Source of the DNA: Xylophilus ampelinus
Lineage (GTDB): Bacteria; Pseudomonadota; Gammaproteobacteria; Burkholderiales; Burkholderiaceae_C
NCBI RefSeq assembly: GCF_901875635.1
Contig: NZ_CABFMN010000097.1
Location: forward strand, 1 to 55,221
Direction: 5' to 3'
Length of the DNA: 55,221 nt
A model generated the notes under the pieces. That model saw nothing but the letters and a program-made list of their open reading frames with translations, was not told the origin of the DNA and ran no database searches. Position numbers and translations under genes: made by a program. The stretch's first letter is position 1. Each line of letters starts with the position of its first letter. Shown here piece after piece: positions 32,313-40,079 of the stretch.

Positions 32313-33001
32313 GCCGCTTCCGCCTCCAGCAGGTAGCCGATGCCGCGCAGCGTGCGGATGGCAGCGCCGCTGCCGATCAGCTTCTTGCGCAGGCGCGAGA
32401 TGAAGGCCTCCAGTGCGTTGTCGCCCAGCGACTCGTCGAAGTTCGACAGCTTGTCGGACAGGGTGCGCTTGCTCACCGCATGGCCGGGCGGGCTCATCAG
32501 CTCCCAGAGCACCTCGAACTCGCGCGCCGGCAGGTCGAGCGGCGCACCGCCCACCGAGAAACGGCGCGCCTTGCGGTCCAGCTTGAGCTGGCCCAGCAGC
32601 GCCACGTCGTCGGTGCCCTGGGCACGGCGCGCCAGCGCGCGCAGGCGGGCTTCCACCTCGGCCAGGTCGAAGGGCTTGCCCAGGTAGTCGTCGGCGCCGG
32701 CATCGAGGCCGGCGATGCGTTCCTCGGTGCGGTCGCGTGCGGTGAGCACCAGCACCGGCGTGCGGTCGCCGCGGCTGCGGGCCTGGCGCAGCACTGTGAG
32801 CCCGCTGCCCATGCCACTGCCCGGCTGCGAGCGTGCCGGCAGGTTCAGGTCCAGCAGCACCACGTCGAAGGGCTGCACGCGCCACAGGTGGTCGGCGTCT
32901 TCCACGCTCTGGGCCAGGTCCACGCGGTGCCCCGCATCGCCCAGGCTGCGCAGCATCACGTCGCGCAGCACGGCATCGTCTTCGACCAGGAGGATTCGCA
33001 T
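32309..33001 (-). CDS. OmpR-family response regulator (QseB/PmrA-like)
   Basis: A 230-residue response regulator: receiver with acidic DD at 8-9, phospho-acceptor Asp 51, Thr in LVLTARD and Lys in YLGKPFD; then an OmpR-type winged helix (REFEVLWELMSPPGHAVSKR; ISRLRKKL; IRTLRGIGYLLEAE). The receiver carries a small extra loop after Asp 51 (ARSQPGSGMGSG), where a DG turn is usual. It overlaps the kinase start downstream and forms a leftward operon with it. The ATG at 33001 is taken because it begins the first beta strand. The 249 bp upstream (33002-33250) show no gene. Confidence 0.93.
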   Translation of the reverse strand: MRILLVEDDAVLRDVMLRSLGDAGHRVDLAQSVEDADHLWRVQPFDVVLLDLNLPARSQPGSGMGSGLTVLRQARSRGDRTPVLVLTARDRTEERIAGLDAGADDYLGKPFDLAEVEARLRALARRAQGTDDVALLGQLKLDRKARRFSVGGAPLDLPAREFEVLWELMSPPGHAVSKRTLSDKLSNFDESLGDNALEAFISRLRKKLIGSGAAIRTLRGIGYLLEAEAA

Positions 33002-33250
33002 AGGAGGCAATCGAGCGGAAGGAGAAGGAACAAGAAGGACGCGCGCCCGGCATTGTGCGGCGGCGCCCACGCCGCCCCGACACTAGCAGGAGCGGCCTTG
33101 GCCCCACAAGCGGGCCGTCAGGCGCGAGTCAGTGCCTTGGACCCACAGGGCGGATGGTTGCCCCGCGACGCGCGGCCGGCCTACACCGCGTGTCACGGAC
33201 ACGGCGTACAACCACCGCGCCCCGTTTCCACACCCCATCCGAGGCCCGCC

Positions 33251-33511
33251 GTGACCACCCCGACCTACCACACCCTCGCCCGCATCCTCACGCAGGAGTT
33301 CCGCTGCCCGCCCGACGCGATTCGGCCCGAGAGCGGCTTCGGCGAGCTGGGCCTGGACTGCAGCGGCCGCCGCATCGACTTTGTCTGCGCAGCCGAGGAC
33401 GCCCTGCGCCTGCGCATCCCCGACGAGCCGCTGGCCACCCCCGCCGGCTGGACGCTGGGCCGCATGTGCAGCGTGATCGACGAGGTGATGGCGCAGGACG
33501 GCGCTCGCTGA
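33251..33511 (+). CDS. Acyl-carrier-protein-like protein lacking the phosphopantetheine serine
   Basis: An 86-residue protein with the fold pattern of acyl carrier proteins (helix I LARILTQEFRCP, SGFGELGLD loop, helix II, then LRIPDEPLATPAGWTLGRMC and helix IV). In ACPs the loop is followed by DSL with the Ser carrying phosphopantetheine. Here the sequence is D36-C37-S38, so a Cys replaces that Ser and the Ser is displaced by one position. It probably cannot be charged as a normal ACP. The start is GTG at 33251. No fatty-acid or polyketide gene is adjacent. I regard the assignment as fold-level only. Confidence 0.6.
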   Translation: MTTPTYHTLARILTQEFRCPPDAIRPESGFGELGLDCSGRRIDFVCAAEDALRLRIPDEPLATPAGWTLGRMCSVIDEVMAQDGAR

Positions 33512-33581
33512 AGAAGCCCTGCAGCCCTGCGAGGCGGCAGCCGCAGCGTCCGCCCAGGCGGCGATGCGTTAGAAAGCGCTC

Positions 33582-33950
33582 ATGCCACTGCACGCCGTCA
33601 CCCCCATCCTGCGCATCTTCGACGAAGCCAAGGCGCGGGAGTTCTATGTCGATTTCCTCGGCTTCACCATCGACTGGCAGCACCGCTTCGAACCCGCGCT
33701 ACCGCTGTACCTGCAGGTGTCGCGCGACGGCTGTGTGCTGCACCTGTCCGAACACCACGGCGATGCCTGCCCCGGTGCCGCCCTGCGCATCGCCTGCGAC
33801 GACATCGACGCCTTCCATGCCGAGCTGACCGCCAGGCAGTACGGCTACGCGCGGCCGGGCATCGAATCCACGCCGTGGGACACACGCGAGGTCACGGTGC
33901 GCGACCCCTTCGGCAATCGATTGACCTTCGTGGGCGCCACCCGCGCGTGA
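33582..33950 (+). CDS. Glyoxalase/bleomycin-resistance superfamily protein
   Basis: A 122-residue VOC-fold protein. The two beta-alpha-beta-beta-beta modules are visible: VTPILRIFDEAKAREFYVDFLGFTI, then IACDDIDAFHAEL and the closing TVRDPFGNRLTFVG (glyoxalase signature DPFGN). It is similar to the glyoxalase-superfamily proteins that include bleomycin-binding proteins. One His and one Glu near HLSEHHG and EVTVRDPF could be metal or ligand contacts. Its activity cannot be predicted. The stop overlaps a possible small frame (33947-34117). Confidence 0.87.
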   Translation: MPLHAVTPILRIFDEAKAREFYVDFLGFTIDWQHRFEPALPLYLQVSRDGCVLHLSEHHGDACPGAALRIACDDIDAFHAELTARQYGYARPGIESTPWDTREVTVRDPFGNRLTFVGATRA

Positions 33951-34117
33951 AGGGCAGTCCGAATGCCAAGCCCCGCCAGAGGCCCTGGCTCCCGTCGATT
34001 GCCACCCTCGTCGTTGCAGCCTTGATCGGCTGGAGTTGCCTCGCCGGATCGATGAGCGCATGGGGCCGGCGCTGGCCCGCCTTGGGGATAACACTGCCCG
34101 CCCCGTCGGCTGACTGA
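33947..34117 (+). CDS. Possible 56-residue single-span membrane protein
   Basis: A short frame begins at a GTG that overlaps the glyoxalase stop (GTGA) and ends at 34117. The product has a basic N-region (KGSPNAKPRQRPW), one hydrophobic helix (SIATLVVAALIGWSCLAGSM) and a short tail. The stop-start overlap and the single helix make it plausible, but there is no clear ribosome site and no recognised family. Confidence 0.35.
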   Translation: MKGSPNAKPRQRPWLPSIATLVVAALIGWSCLAGSMSAWGRRWPALGITLPAPSAD

Positions 34118-34199
34118 CAGCTTCGGTGCCTACGATGGCCGCTGACTGTCCATCGACAGCGATTGCCTGTCGCCCAACGATTCGCCAAGGAGACTCACC

Positions 34200-35006
34200 A
34201 TGAACCGATTGCTCTGGACCCGCCGCGCCGCTTTGTCGCTGGCGAGCGCCGCCCTGCTCGCCGCCTGCGGCAGCATGGCTCCCACCCCGCCCGCCAACCC
34301 CGAGATCGTGATGATGACCTCGGGCGGCTTCGCGGCCGCGTCGGACGAACTCAAGCCCGGCTTCGAGCGCAGCACGGGCTACAGGGTCAAGACGGTGTAC
34401 GGTTCCTCGATGGGCGGCGCCAGCGACTCGATCCCGAGCCGGCTGGCGCGCAACGAGCCGGTGGACGTGGTGATCCTCGCGCGCTCGGCGCTCGACCAGC
34501 TGGTGGCACAGGGCAAGGTGGTGCCGGGCAGCCAGGTGGACATCGTGCATTCGCTGATCGGCTTCGCGGTAAAGAAGGGCGCGCCCAGGCCCGACGTCAG
34601 CACGCCCGAGGCGGTGAAGCGCGCGCTGCTCGCGGCACCGTCGATCGCGTATTCGGCCAGCGCCAGCGGCACCTACTACGAAACCGAGATGCTCAAGAAC
34701 CTGGGCATCGAGGCCGAGGTCAAGCCCAAGAGCAAGCGCATCCTGAGCGAGCGCGTGGCCACGGTGGTGGCGCGGGGCGACGCGGCCCTGGGCCTGCAGC
34801 AGGTCAGCGAGCTGATCCCGATCCCGGGCGCGGACTTCATCGGCGTGCTGCCGCCGCCGCTGCAGCGCGTGACGGTGTTCTCGGCCGGCATCTCGACGAC
34901 GGCGAAGAACCCCGAGGGGGCGCGCGCCCTGATCCGTTACTACATCTCGGCCGAGGCGGCGCCGACGATTCGCAAGGCGGGGCTGGAGCCGGCACCGGTG
35001 AAGTGA
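34200..35006 (+). CDS. ModA-like substrate-binding lipoprotein
   Basis: A 268-residue lipoprotein (lipobox LLAAC, acylated Cys 23) of the ModA-type substrate-binding fold, often called molybdate-type or extracellular-solute-binding. The core shows VMMTSGGFAAASDELKPGFE, VYGSSMGGASDSIPSRLARN and VAVVILARSA-like strands, then ARGDAALGLQQVSEL and EGARALIRYYISAEAAPTIR. Typical ModA anion-binding residues are only partly present, so molybdate is not assured. No modBC transporter genes are next to it, so it is an orphan. The ATG at 34200 is preceded by AAGGAGA. Confidence 0.82.
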   Translation: MNRLLWTRRAALSLASAALLAACGSMAPTPPANPEIVMMTSGGFAAASDELKPGFERSTGYRVKTVYGSSMGGASDSIPSRLARNEPVDVVILARSALDQLVAQGKVVPGSQVDIVHSLIGFAVKKGAPRPDVSTPEAVKRALLAAPSIAYSASASGTYYETEMLKNLGIEAEVKPKSKRILSERVATVVARGDAALGLQQVSELIPIPGADFIGVLPPPLQRVTVFSAGISTTAKNPEGARALIRYYISAEAAPTIRKAGLEPAPVK

Positions 35007-35007
35007 A

Positions 35008-35130
35008 ACACCCCCCATGCCGCTTCGCGGGTCCCCCCTCTCTGGCGCCTTCGCTTGGAGGGGGGCGCACCCAGAGGCCTGGCAAAGCCAGTTCCTCGGG
35101 TGCCCTGGGGGCTTCGCTGCGCTCGCCGGC
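35008..35130. repeat. GC-rich inverted-repeat intergenic element
   Basis: This stretch after the ModA-like gene has nested inverted repeats: CCCCCC...GGGGGG around CTGGCGCCTTCGCTTGG, and GCCTGGCAAAGCCAG. Similar C-run/G-run blocks occur in Comamonadaceae intergenic DNA, and it could act as a transcript end. No gene is seen in 35007-35186 otherwise. Confidence 0.4.
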
Positions 35131-35140
35131 TGGGTTGCGT

Positions 35141-35204
35141 TGTAGGCCAAATTGCCCTGCAGCGCGCGTGGAGCGTGCGCCGACAGCTACGAATTCGATA
35201 GCAA
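35141..35204 (+). repeat. Interspersed ~60-bp repeat, copy 7 (overlaps the end of copA)
   Basis: This copy runs from GTAGGCCAAATTGCCCTGC to AGCTACGAATTCGATAGCAA. It reaches into the last codons of copA, supplying that gene's stop and its final residues (LSNS), as in parA. Confidence 0.7.
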
Positions 35205-37478
35205 GCGCCTCGGCCTCCAACGCCGCAGCAGCAGCGCGTTGGCCATCACGCTCACGCTCGACGCCGCCATCGCCGCCCCTGCCACCACGGGGCTGAGCAG
35301 GCCCAGGGCCGCGAAGGGGATGCCGACCACGTTGTAGGCGAAGGCCCAGAACAGGTTCTGGCGGACCTTGCGCACGGTGCGGTGCGAGAGGTCCAGCGCG
35401 TCGCCGACCAGGGCCAGGTCGCCACGCATCAGCGTGATGCCGGCGGCCTCCATCGCCACGTCGGTGCCGTTGGCCATCGCCATGCCGACGTCGGCCGCGG
35501 CCAGCGCGGGGGCGTCGTTGGCGCCGTCGCCCACCATCGCGACGGTGTGGCGATCGCCATCCTTCAGTTCGGCCACCACCTTCGCCTTGTCGCCCGGCAG
35601 CACCTGGGCACGCACATCCTCGGGATCGATGCCCACCCGCTGCGCCACGGCGCGTGCGGCGGCCGGGTTGTCGCCGGAGATCATCACCACCCGCAGGCCA
35701 GCCGCGCGCAGGCGGGCCACGGCCTCGGCCGCGCCGGGCTTGGGCTCGTCGCTGAAGGCCAGCAGCGCCTCGGCGCGCGGCACGGGGTCGAAGGCCAGCA
35801 GCACCGACACCGACGCGCCCTCGCGCATGAAGGCCCCGGCACGCGCCAGGTCGACGGCGATACCCAGCTCCTCGCACCAGCGCAGGCTGGCGATGGCACG
35901 GCGCACGCCTTCCACCCGGCCCTGCACGCCGCGGCCGGGCATGTTCTCCACGGCCTCGGCCGGCGGCAGTTCCAGGTGCTCGGCCTGCGCGGCCTGCACC
36001 ACCGCACGCGCCAGGGGATGCTCGCTGCCGGCCTGCAGCGCCGCCGCCGCCTGCAGCGCATGCGCGCGTGCCTGCGCATCGCCGGGGGCCGCCAGCGGCA
36101 CCAGCGCGCGCAGCACCGGCTCGCCGCGCGTCAGCGTGCCGGTCTTGTCGAAGGCGACGGTGTCGACGCGGTGGGCGGTCTCCAGCGCCCGCGCGTCCTT
36201 GACCAGGATGCCATGCCGCGCCGCCACGCCGGTGCCGGCCATTACGGCCACCGGCGTTGCCAGGCCGAGCGCGCAGGGGCAGGCGATGACCAGCACCGCC
36301 ACCGCGTGCACCAGCGCTGTCTCCAGCCCCGCCCCGTACCAGCCCCAGGCCAGCCCGGTGAGCAAGGCCATGACCAGAACCGCCGGCACGAACACGGCCG
36401 CGACGCGGTCGACCTGTTGCTGGATCGGCGCCTTGGCCGCCTGCGCGTCCTCGACCAGGCGGATGATGCGGGCCAGCACGCTCTCGGCGCCGGTGGCCGT
36501 GACCTCGGCCACCAGCCGGCCATCGCCGTTCACCGAGCCGCCGGTCAGCCGATCGCCCTCCCCCTTGGCCACCGGCAGCGGTTCGCCGGTGAGCATCGAT
36601 TCGTTGACGGCGGACTGCCCCTCGATCACGCGGGCGTCGGCCGGCACGCGCTCGTTGGGCCGCACCACCAGCACGTCGCCCACGCGCAGTTCGGCCACCG
36701 GGACCTCGATCTCCTGTACCTGCGGCCCGCGCTGCCGGCGCAGGTGCGCCACCTCGGGCCGCAGCTGCTGCAGCGCGCGGATGGCCGCCGTGGCCTGCCG
36801 CTTGGCCCGCGCTTCCAGCCACTTGCCCAGCCGCACCAGCGCGATCACCACCGCCGAAGCCTCGAAGTACAGGTGCGGCTGGCCATGGCCCGCATGCGGG
36901 CCGGCCGCCCAGCGCCACCACAGCCACAGCGACAGGCCGAAGGCCGCGCTGGTTCCGAGGGCCACCAGCAGGTCCATGTTGCCGGTGCCGGCGCGCGCTG
37001 CATGCCAGCCGGCGCGGTAGAAGCGCGCCCCCAGCCAGAACTGCACCGGCGCGGCGAGCAGCAGCTGCACCCATGGCGACGGCACGAGGTCGAGCCCGAA
37101 GGGCATGGCCAGCATCGGCAGCACCAGCGGGACACACAGCAGCAGGCCGGCCGCGATGGGGCCGAATCCGGCCCAGGGCGACGTGGCTTCCTCGACGACG
37201 GCCTCGGCGCGCGGCGTATAGCCGGCATCGCGCACGGCACGGCTGAGGCGGGCGCGCATTGCGTCGGTCGCCTCGCCATCGACGGGCGTGGCCTGCACGC
37301 GCGCGCTTTCGGTCGCGAGGTTGACGCTCGCGCCGGTCACGCCCGGCACTTTCTGCAGCGCGCGTTCCACGCGCGACACGCAGGACGCGCAGGTCATGCC
37401 ATCGACGCCGAGGTCGAGCGTCAGCGGCGCCGTGGGCGCCGCCCGGGCGTGGGAGGGAGCGGTGATCGAGATGTCCAT
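35187..37478 (-). CDS. copA: Copper-exporting P1B-type ATPase CopA
   Basis: A 763-residue inner-membrane pump that exports Cu(I) from the cytoplasm. One N-terminal heavy-metal domain carries MTCASC (Cys 30 and 33). About eight transmembrane helices are present, with the Cu(I)-selective Cys-Pro-Cys at 400-402. Asp 444 in DKTGT is phosphorylated; TGEPLPV is the phosphatase site, SEHPLARAV the nucleotide-binding HP motif and GDGANDAP (about 650) the hinge. It is leftward and divergent from copZ-cueR across 153 bp, with a CueR-like operator in its promoter. The last residues are encoded by an interspersed repeat. Confidence 0.97.
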   Translation of the reverse strand: MDISITAPSHARAAPTAPLTLDLGVDGMTCASCVSRVERALQKVPGVTGASVNLATESARVQATPVDGEATDAMRARLSRAVRDAGYTPRAEAVVEEATSPWAGFGPIAAGLLLCVPLVLPMLAMPFGLDLVPSPWVQLLLAAPVQFWLGARFYRAGWHAARAGTGNMDLLVALGTSAAFGLSLWLWWRWAAGPHAGHGQPHLYFEASAVVIALVRLGKWLEARAKRQATAAIRALQQLRPEVAHLRRQRGPQVQEIEVPVAELRVGDVLVVRPNERVPADARVIEGQSAVNESMLTGEPLPVAKGEGDRLTGGSVNGDGRLVAEVTATGAESVLARIIRLVEDAQAAKAPIQQQVDRVAAVFVPAVLVMALLTGLAWGWYGAGLETALVHAVAVLVIACPCALGLATPVAVMAGTGVAARHGILVKDARALETAHRVDTVAFDKTGTLTRGEPVLRALVPLAAPGDAQARAHALQAAAALQAGSEHPLARAVVQAAQAEHLELPPAEAVENMPGRGVQGRVEGVRRAIASLRWCEELGIAVDLARAGAFMREGASVSVLLAFDPVPRAEALLAFSDEPKPGAAEAVARLRAAGLRVVMISGDNPAAARAVAQRVGIDPEDVRAQVLPGDKAKVVAELKDGDRHTVAMVGDGANDAPALAAADVGMAMANGTDVAMEAAGITLMRGDLALVGDALDLSHRTVRKVRQNLFWAFAYNVVGIPFAALGLLSPVVAGAAMAASSVSVMANALLLRRWRPRRLLSNS

Positions 37479-37492
37479 AGGGCGCAGCCTGA

Positions 37493-37513
37493 GGCCTTAC
37501 ATGATGGCAAGGT
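37493..37513 (-). promoter_or_regulatory. CueR-type operator for copA
   Basis: Read leftward, ACCTTGCCATCATGTAAGG lies behind a TTGACC -35 element with the long, twisted-spacer geometry of MerR-family promoters and a CAGGCT-like -10. It is 15 bp from the copA start. The sequence nearly repeats the copZ-side operator. Confidence 0.75.
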
Positions 37514-37566
37514 CAAGCCCCCGCCGCTGGCGAGGTCGGCTTCGGGCATTTGCGCCAGGGGGCTTG

Positions 37567-37587
37567 ACCTTGCCATGATGGAAGGGT
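37567..37587 (+). promoter_or_regulatory. CueR-type operator for copZ-cueR
   Basis: ACCTTGCCATGATGGAAGG overlaps a TTGACC -35 (37564-37569) with a roughly 19-bp spacer to CAGACT, the arrangement of Cu(I)-CueR promoters. It is 45 bp upstream of the copZ start. Confidence 0.78.
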
Positions 37588-37631
37588 TCAGACTGCTTCC
37601 ATCGTCACTGCAAGAAAGAAAGGAAACCCCC

Positions 37632-37844
37632 ATGAGCCAGAAATTCCAGGTCGAAGGCATGAGCTGCCAGCATTGCGTCCAATCGGTACAGAACGCGGTG
37701 TGGACGGTGGACCCGAAGGCCCAGGTCACCGTGGACCTGCCGACGGGCCATGTCGACGTGCTGAGCGCGCAAGCCCGCAAGGACCTGATCGCCGCCATCG
37801 AGGACGCCGGCTACCGCGTGCACCCCGGCTACGACGGAACCTGA
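37632..37844 (+). CDS. copZ: Copper chaperone CopZ (heavy-metal-associated domain)
   Basis: A 70-residue cytosolic HMA-fold protein that carries Cu(I) to CopA. The metal site is GMSCQHC (Cys 12 and 15), followed by the ferredoxin-like beta-alpha-beta pattern (VTVDLPTGHVDVL; AAIEDAGYRV). It overlaps the cueR start (TGATG), so both are translated from one message. An AAGGAAA site precedes the ATG at 37632. Confidence 0.93.
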   Translation: MSQKFQVEGMSCQHCVQSVQNAVWTVDPKAQVTVDLPTGHVDVLSAQARKDLIAAIEDAGYRVHPGYDGT

Positions 37845-38278
37845 TGAGCGACCTGGCCATGCGCACGACCGCGCCGGTAGCCATCGGTGTCGCGGCCCAA
37901 CGCTCGGACGTGTCGGCCCGCATGGTGCGCCACTACGAAGGGCTGGGCCTGCTGCCCTCGGTCGCCCGCACCGAGGCCGGCTACCGCCAGTACACGGCGG
38001 CCGACATCCACACCCTGCGCTTCATCAAGCGCGCCCGCGACCTGGGCTTCTCGATGGAGGAGATCGCCGAGCTGGTGGGCCTGTGGCACAACCGCCGCCG
38101 CGCGAGCGCCAGCGTCAAGCGCATCGCGGAAAAGCACCTGGGTGACCTGGAGTCGCGCATCGCCGGCCTCCAGGCCATGCAGCGCACCCTGTCTCACCTC
38201 GTCCATTGCTGCCACGGCGATGGGCGGCCCGACTGCCCGATCCTCGACGACCTGGCCGGCGGCACGCCAGCGTTCTGA
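37844..38278 (+). CDS. cueR: Copper-responsive MerR-family regulator CueR
   Basis: A 144-residue MerR activator. The winged helix covers about residues 14-55 (SARMVRHYEGLGLLPSV; GYRQYTAADI), followed by the dimerisation helix and a C-terminal Cu(I) site with Cys 123 and Cys 131 eight residues apart, in CCHGDGRPDCPILDDLAG. That spacing matches the two thiolate ligands of CueR. It is coupled to copZ and would control both cop operators here. The product starts MSDLAMRTTAPVAIGV; the internal ATG 15 bases later is an alternative. Confidence 0.93.
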   Translation: MSDLAMRTTAPVAIGVAAQRSDVSARMVRHYEGLGLLPSVARTEAGYRQYTAADIHTLRFIKRARDLGFSMEEIAELVGLWHNRRRASASVKRIAEKHLGDLESRIAGLQAMQRTLSHLVHCCHGDGRPDCPILDDLAGGTPAF

Positions 38279-38380
38279 GCTTCGCCGACCCTCTGCACGG
38301 CCCTTCCGGTCGTGCGGTGCCCCGGCCCTGCCCGGCCGGCCGCGCCTGGACCGCCGCTTCCCCATCGCGCGCCGGTTCTC

Positions 38381-38407
38381 CCCACAAAGCTTGGATAACT
38401 TTGTGGG
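38381..38407. other. Perfect 9-bp inverted repeat with 9-base loop
   Basis: CCCACAAAG and CTTTGTGGG face each other across CTTGGATAA; the loop and right arm each contain a 7/9 DnaA-box-like sequence. A second structure of the same 9-9-9 geometry lies at 38442-38468. Confidence 0.7.
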
Positions 38408-38441
38408 CAACTCATGCACTTTGTTGTAAAGCTTCCGCAAC

Positions 38442-38468
38442 CTGTTGATTTCAAACGGGAATCAACAG
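38442..38468. other. Second perfect 9-bp inverted repeat with 9-base loop
   Basis: CTGTTGATT and AATCAACAG pair across TCAAACGGG. A third, shorter palindrome TGTGCAGTGCACA follows at 38482-38494. All lie inside the origin-like region. Confidence 0.7.
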
Positions 38469-38579
38469 TCTGCTGAAATTTTGTGCAGTGCACATTTCCG
38501 CCGGCGCCGCCTTCTTTCCCAGATTTCCAGACCCCTGTCAAAGGACAACTCTGGGGAGAGTTCTGGCACAAGCGAGGGC

Positions 38580-38588
38580 TTATCCACA
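38580..38588 (+). promoter_or_regulatory. Consensus DnaA box
   Basis: TTATCCACA exactly matches the high-affinity DnaA box. It is the only perfect one I found in the 617-bp gap. Confidence 0.8.
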
Positions 38589-38826
38589 GGCCGGCGCGGT
38601 CCCGCCGGGTTGTTCGCTGCGGCGCGACAGCAGGGTCGCACGGGTGCGCACAGGGGTTCGGGCACGGCAACTGCCTGTCGGCGCTGGAAAAAATCGCCCT
38701 GTCCACAGCAAGGTGCGACCCTTAGCTACTACTACTAATCAGAAATAGAAGACATAAGAATGAATACAGGGGACCGTGTCGGTTGGAAAAAAAGCCGTGG
38801 CGGGTTCCGGCCATGCGCGCCTGGGC

Positions 38827-38853
38827 AAAAAAGAAGCCGGCTGATGCCGGCTT
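38827..38853 (-). terminator. Leftward Rho-independent terminator
   Basis: On the minus strand an 8-bp stem AAGCCGGC / GCCGGCTT with a 4-base loop is followed by CTTTTTT. It lies 43 bp past the stop of the TerB-like gene and ends that transcript before the origin-like region. Confidence 0.8.
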
Positions 38854-38895
38854 GAACCATGGAAGGGCGACGTGCCGTCGCCGGTGCCTGGATGC

Positions 38896-39903
38896 TCAGG
38901 CGCCGCGGACCATGGCCAGCACCTTCCCCGCGTCGAGCGTGCGAGCCTGGGCCTTCATGTCCGGCAGATAACGCGACTGCAGCGCCTGGCCCTCCTGCAC
39001 CACGCCTGCGAAGGCGTCCTTGAGGGTCTGAGCAGACAGCTGCCGCCCGCCGGCGTAATAGCGCTTGGCCACGTGGCCAAGCGCATAGGTGCTGGCGAAG
39101 CTCATGCCCGAGCTCACGGCCTGCCGGCCCACGCCGCGCAGCAATCCGCCGCCGACCTTGCCGAGCAGCCCGCCCAGCAGCTTGCGCCCCGCCTGCTCCA
39201 GGTACTGCGAGGTGAGGCCCACACCGACCGTGGCCAGGAAGTCTTTGATGTGGCCCTTGTCGAGTTCGTGGCCGTGTGCCTTGCCGATGCCGTAGACCAG
39301 CTTCATCTGCAGCGGGATGATGGCCAGCGTGGACAGGGTTTCCGGCAGCAGCTCGAGGGCGCCGTTGAGGATGGAGGCGCGGAGGATCTGGGCATCCAGT
39401 GCGGCCTCGTCGACCTGGGCTGCCGCCGGGGCGGGCGTTGCGGCCGGCAGGGACACCGGCACCGGCACCGGGCCTGCGGCCGCAGGCTCAATGGACGACA
39501 GCATGGCTTCCACCTCTGCATTGCGCCCCAGCGGCGCGTCGGCGACGGTCTGGGCCTGTTGCGCAAACTCGGCCGCCGGGCCGGCGGACACACCGAGGGC
39601 GCCTTGCAGTTCGGCCAGGAAGGCCTGCTCCGGCCCACTCTGGGCGCCGTCGGCATCGCATACGCACACGGCCATCTCGTAGGCCAGCTGGCGCGCCTCG
39701 GGGCTTTGCAGGCCCGCCACGGCGTCGGCCAGCGCGACACGTTTCATCAACACGTCCTGGTACAGGCCCGACAAATCGCCGGCCTGCGCCAGCCCGTCGG
39801 CGATGCGGCGCACCTCCTCACGCTCGCGTGCGTGTTTCTCGCCGTCGACAAAGGCGGCCATGAGGCAGAGGGTGACGATGCTGCGGGATTCCTGGGGTGT
39901 CAT
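38896..39903 (-). CDS. TerB/DUF697 domain protein
   Basis: A 335-residue protein. The N-terminal part (about residues 1-110) resembles the TerB/DjlA-N tellurite-resistance fold: SIVTLCLMAAFVDGEKHARE, then AYEMAVCVCDADGAQSGPEQ, with the acidic helix-loop-helix DG/DADG turns. An Ala/Pro linker (about 135-165) follows. The C-terminal half resembles DUF697/YcjF: PETLSTLAIIPLQMKLVYGI, then Gly-rich helices and LGHVAKRYYAGGR. DUF697 proteins are often membrane-associated, but the role of this combination is unknown. A terminator follows at 38827. The ATG at 39903 is followed by TPQESRSIV. Confidence 0.7.
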   Translation of the reverse strand: MTPQESRSIVTLCLMAAFVDGEKHAREREEVRRIADGLAQAGDLSGLYQDVLMKRVALADAVAGLQSPEARQLAYEMAVCVCDADGAQSGPEQAFLAELQGALGVSAGPAAEFAQQAQTVADAPLGRNAEVEAMLSSIEPAAAGPVPVPVSLPAATPAPAAAQVDEAALDAQILRASILNGALELLPETLSTLAIIPLQMKLVYGIGKAHGHELDKGHIKDFLATVGVGLTSQYLEQAGRKLLGGLLGKVGGGLLRGVGRQAVSSGMSFASTYALGHVAKRYYAGGRQLSAQTLKDAFAGVVQEGQALQSRYLPDMKAQARTLDAGKVLAMVRGA

Positions 39904-40079
39904 CTGAAGGCTCCTGATGGAAATGGAAATCGGGGGTGCGGAATGGCCACAGCTTGCCGCCGCCGGGCTGCGACCAGAACGCTCAACCTCAATTTCGTAT
40001 TGAATACTTTCAGACTACAAGTCAAAATGCGAGCCGCTCCGCCGTCCCATCCACACCCTTTGCTCTTCGGAGAACGCCG

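Larger units (their letters stand above)
38370..38790. other. oriC: Origin-of-replication-like region (oriC candidate)
   Basis: No protein gene is visible in the 617-bp gap 38279-38895. It contains a consensus DnaA box TTATCCACA (38580-38588) and weaker boxes at 38390, 38402 and CTGTCCACA at 38699-38707. Eighteen bases after the last box comes CTACTACTACTA (38726-38737, TAGTAG repeats on the other strand), then an AT-rich stretch of about 29% GC by my count (38721-38768) in DNA of far higher GC. This is the layout of box, GC-rich spacer, DnaA-trio and unwinding element known from bacterial origins. dnaA is not adjacent. parABS and mnmG lie 15-21 kb away. Confidence 0.6.

Noticed and set aside
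39936..40079. ATG 39936 as start of the methyltransferase-like gene
   Set aside because: The extra 48 codons run through an AT-rich promoter-like stretch; TTG 40080 has a ribosome site and fits the family start.
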